Source of the DNA: Bacteroidia bacterium
Lineage (GTDB): Bacteria > Bacteroidota > Bacteroidia > Flavobacteriales > Flavobacteriaceae
Reading direction: 5' to 3'
DNA length: 52,124 bases
Assembly (NCBI GenBank): GCA_030429455.1
Contig: JAUIFC010000005.1
Span: 1 to 52,124, forward strand
Shown here: piece after piece, positions 51,290 to 52,124 of the stretch
How the letters are laid out: every line of letters starts with the position of its first letter
How positions within the stretch are numbered: position 1 is the first letter of the stretch
Position numbers and translations under genes: made by a program
Notes under the pieces: model-generated
The model's database searches: none
What the model was told of the DNA's origin: nothing
What the model saw: the letters and a program-made list of their open reading frames with translations, nothing else

Positions 51290-52124
51290 CTGCTGGACAG
51301 TTACATTTATATTTTTTGCCACTTCCACCAAAGTTGTAACCTAACGTAAGCTGATGAAAACCGGAGTTTGTAAGAACAATTTCATTCAGCAAACTTTGAT
51401 TGGAATAGGTGTATGCCACTAAGAAATTGTTAATCGTCAATCCTATAAATGGAGAAATGATATTTAATTTTTGGCTTTCTACAGTAGTGCGGTCTGTTGT
51501 AAAATCAGCACCATCTAAACTTGCTCTGTAGGACAATCCACCCCAGAGTTGACCATTGTCAAGTTGGTAGAATGCTTTTCCGTTTATATCTATATTAGAT
51601 TCTCCAGTAAATTCTTTATACTGAAATAAAGTTGAAGGCTGAAAAGACCACTTAGAACCTCTGGTATAGAAGTTGTAACCTACAGTAAACAGGTATTGTC
51701 TGTTGTTATCATTCTCCAAATTCTCAGTGAAAATTCTCCTTTCTCTCGGAATGATGTTTCTAGCAGCACCATGTATAAAGAAATCCTGGTAGTTATAAGA
51801 AATTCCAATATCTACGTTTAAAAAGGATTCTGATTGTTCGGTTCCAGAAAGAATGGGGTCAGGATTATTTATGAGATCAATATCAGTTTCATCTAAAGAT
51901 TCTTGCAATATTCCAACACTAGCTCCAAAAGAAAGTTGATTTAAGTCTGTGCCATTGTTTGAAAGGTTGATGTGGTACGCAAAAGTTAAGTAAACTCCAG
52001 TTTGAGAGAATCTACCATTTTGATCATTCATGAAAATACCACCAAGACCTACATTTTCACTAGCCTTAAAATTGGCACTTATGGTTTGCAGATTTGGAGC
52101 GTCATCGACATCAAACCATGATTG
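51279..52124 (-). CDS. PorP/SprF-family type IX secretion-related outer-membrane protein, C-terminal part
   Basis: The frame is open to the right window edge, so the N-terminus is missing; 281 residues are visible. It shows the PorP/SprF pattern: FKASENVGLGGIFMNDQNGRFSQTGVYLTFAYHINL, SFGASVGILQESLDE, LNVDIGISYNYQDFFIHGAARNI, GGLSYRASLDGADF and the terminal HQLTLGYNFGG. These are outer-membrane barrels associated with PorP/SprF, which in gliding bacteria supports surface transport of adhesin SprB; many paralogues exist per genome and accompany specific cargo genes. An internal methionine at 52031 is not the true start. The last residues (SGKKYKCNCPAVNY) are cysteine-containing and hydrophilic. 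Confidence 0.87.
   Translation of the reverse strand, partial: QSWFDVDDAPNLQTISANFKASENVGLGGIFMNDQNGRFSQTGVYLTFAYHINLSNNGTDLNQLSFGASVGILQESLDETDIDLINNPDPILSGTEQSESFLNVDIGISYNYQDFFIHGAARNIIPRERRIFTENLENDNNRQYLFTVGYNFYTRGSKWSFQPSTLFQYKEFTGESNIDINGKAFYQLDNGQLWGGLSYRASLDGADFTTDRTTVESQKLNIISPFIGLTINNFLVAYTYSNQSLLNEIVLTNSGFHQLTLGYNFGGSGKKYKCNCPAVNY

Noticed and set aside
52029-52031. Methionine at 52031 as start of the PorP/SprF gene
   Set aside because: The same frame continues open with family-like sequence (FKASENVGLGGIF) to the window edge, so the gene is truncated by the window.
1-52124. CRISPR arrays, tRNA or rRNA genes, insertion sequences, prophage, or defence systems
   Set aside because: Intergenic regions were read on both strands; none showed cloverleaf, repeat-spacer or transposase features. 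The only mobile- or nuclease-like relic is the Uma2 pseudogene.

Overview
The window is about 52 kb of a low-GC chromosome from a marine-type member of the Flavobacteriaceae (phylum Bacteroidota). Supporting signs are the repeated -7 promoter element TAnnTTTG without obvious Shine-Dalgarno sequences, a type IX secretion sorting domain on a large surface protein, a PorP/SprF-family protein, DUF-class genes restricted to Bacteroidota (DUF3108, DUF4199, DUF5686, DUF6089), the purH-mreBCD-mrdA-rodA block, and the DUF6089-uppS-bamA-ompH-ompH-murI block. No rRNA, tRNA, CRISPR array, insertion sequence or prophage was seen. Most of the window is ordinary core chromosome. Start codons were re-examined, and several genes begin later than the longest reading frame (BlaI-type repressor, aspS, ald, the bifunctional nuclease gene, nupC, and the His-rich exported protein).

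Layout: 1-5.7 kb holds a truncated sugar-phosphate nucleotidyltransferase, an Rrf2 regulator, a BlaR1/BlaI-type sensor-repressor pair with a clear palindromic operator, a CNNM/CBS membrane protein, a decayed Uma2-family gene and a DUF3108 protein. 5.8-12.4 kb holds lysS, the cysQ-cysC-cysD-cysN operon for making and recycling PAPS, and an SPFH/stomatin protein. 12.4-22.5 kb holds aspS, alanine dehydrogenase, a membrane ion-pumping pyrophosphatase next to a soluble pyrophosphatase, a DUF5686 outer-membrane protein and pdhB. 22.6-27.9 kb holds the most unusual locus: a lipoprotein carrying a plant-type ferredoxin fold with two of four cluster cysteines replaced, its one-base-overlapping His-tailed partner, an AATTTTT tandem repeat abutting the -7 box, and divergent etfBA; then a bifunctional nuclease and NupC. 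27.9-34.9 kb is the cell-elongation operon (mreB, mreC, mreD, PBP2, RodA) behind purH. 35.0-39.2 kb is a 1392-residue repetitive T9SS cargo. 39.7-52.1 kb holds a DUF2795 protein, secA, DUF4199 and SanA-like genes, the envelope-assembly operon (DUF6089, uppS, bamA, two Skp/OmpH proteins), murI, and a partial PorP/SprF gene.

Taken together, many genes serve envelope growth: lipid carrier synthesis (uppS), outer-membrane protein insertion (bamA, Skp-like chaperones), D-glutamate supply (murI), wall elongation (mre/mrdA/rodA), protein export (secA) and T9SS-linked surface display. The strongest candidate for something not well described is the degenerate ferredoxin lipoprotein/His-tail pair with its repeat-bearing promoter. 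Second are the membrane pyrophosphatase, whose ion-gate glutamate appears relocated and which has a 91-residue tail, and the decaying Uma2 gene hidden in an apparently empty 800-base gap.
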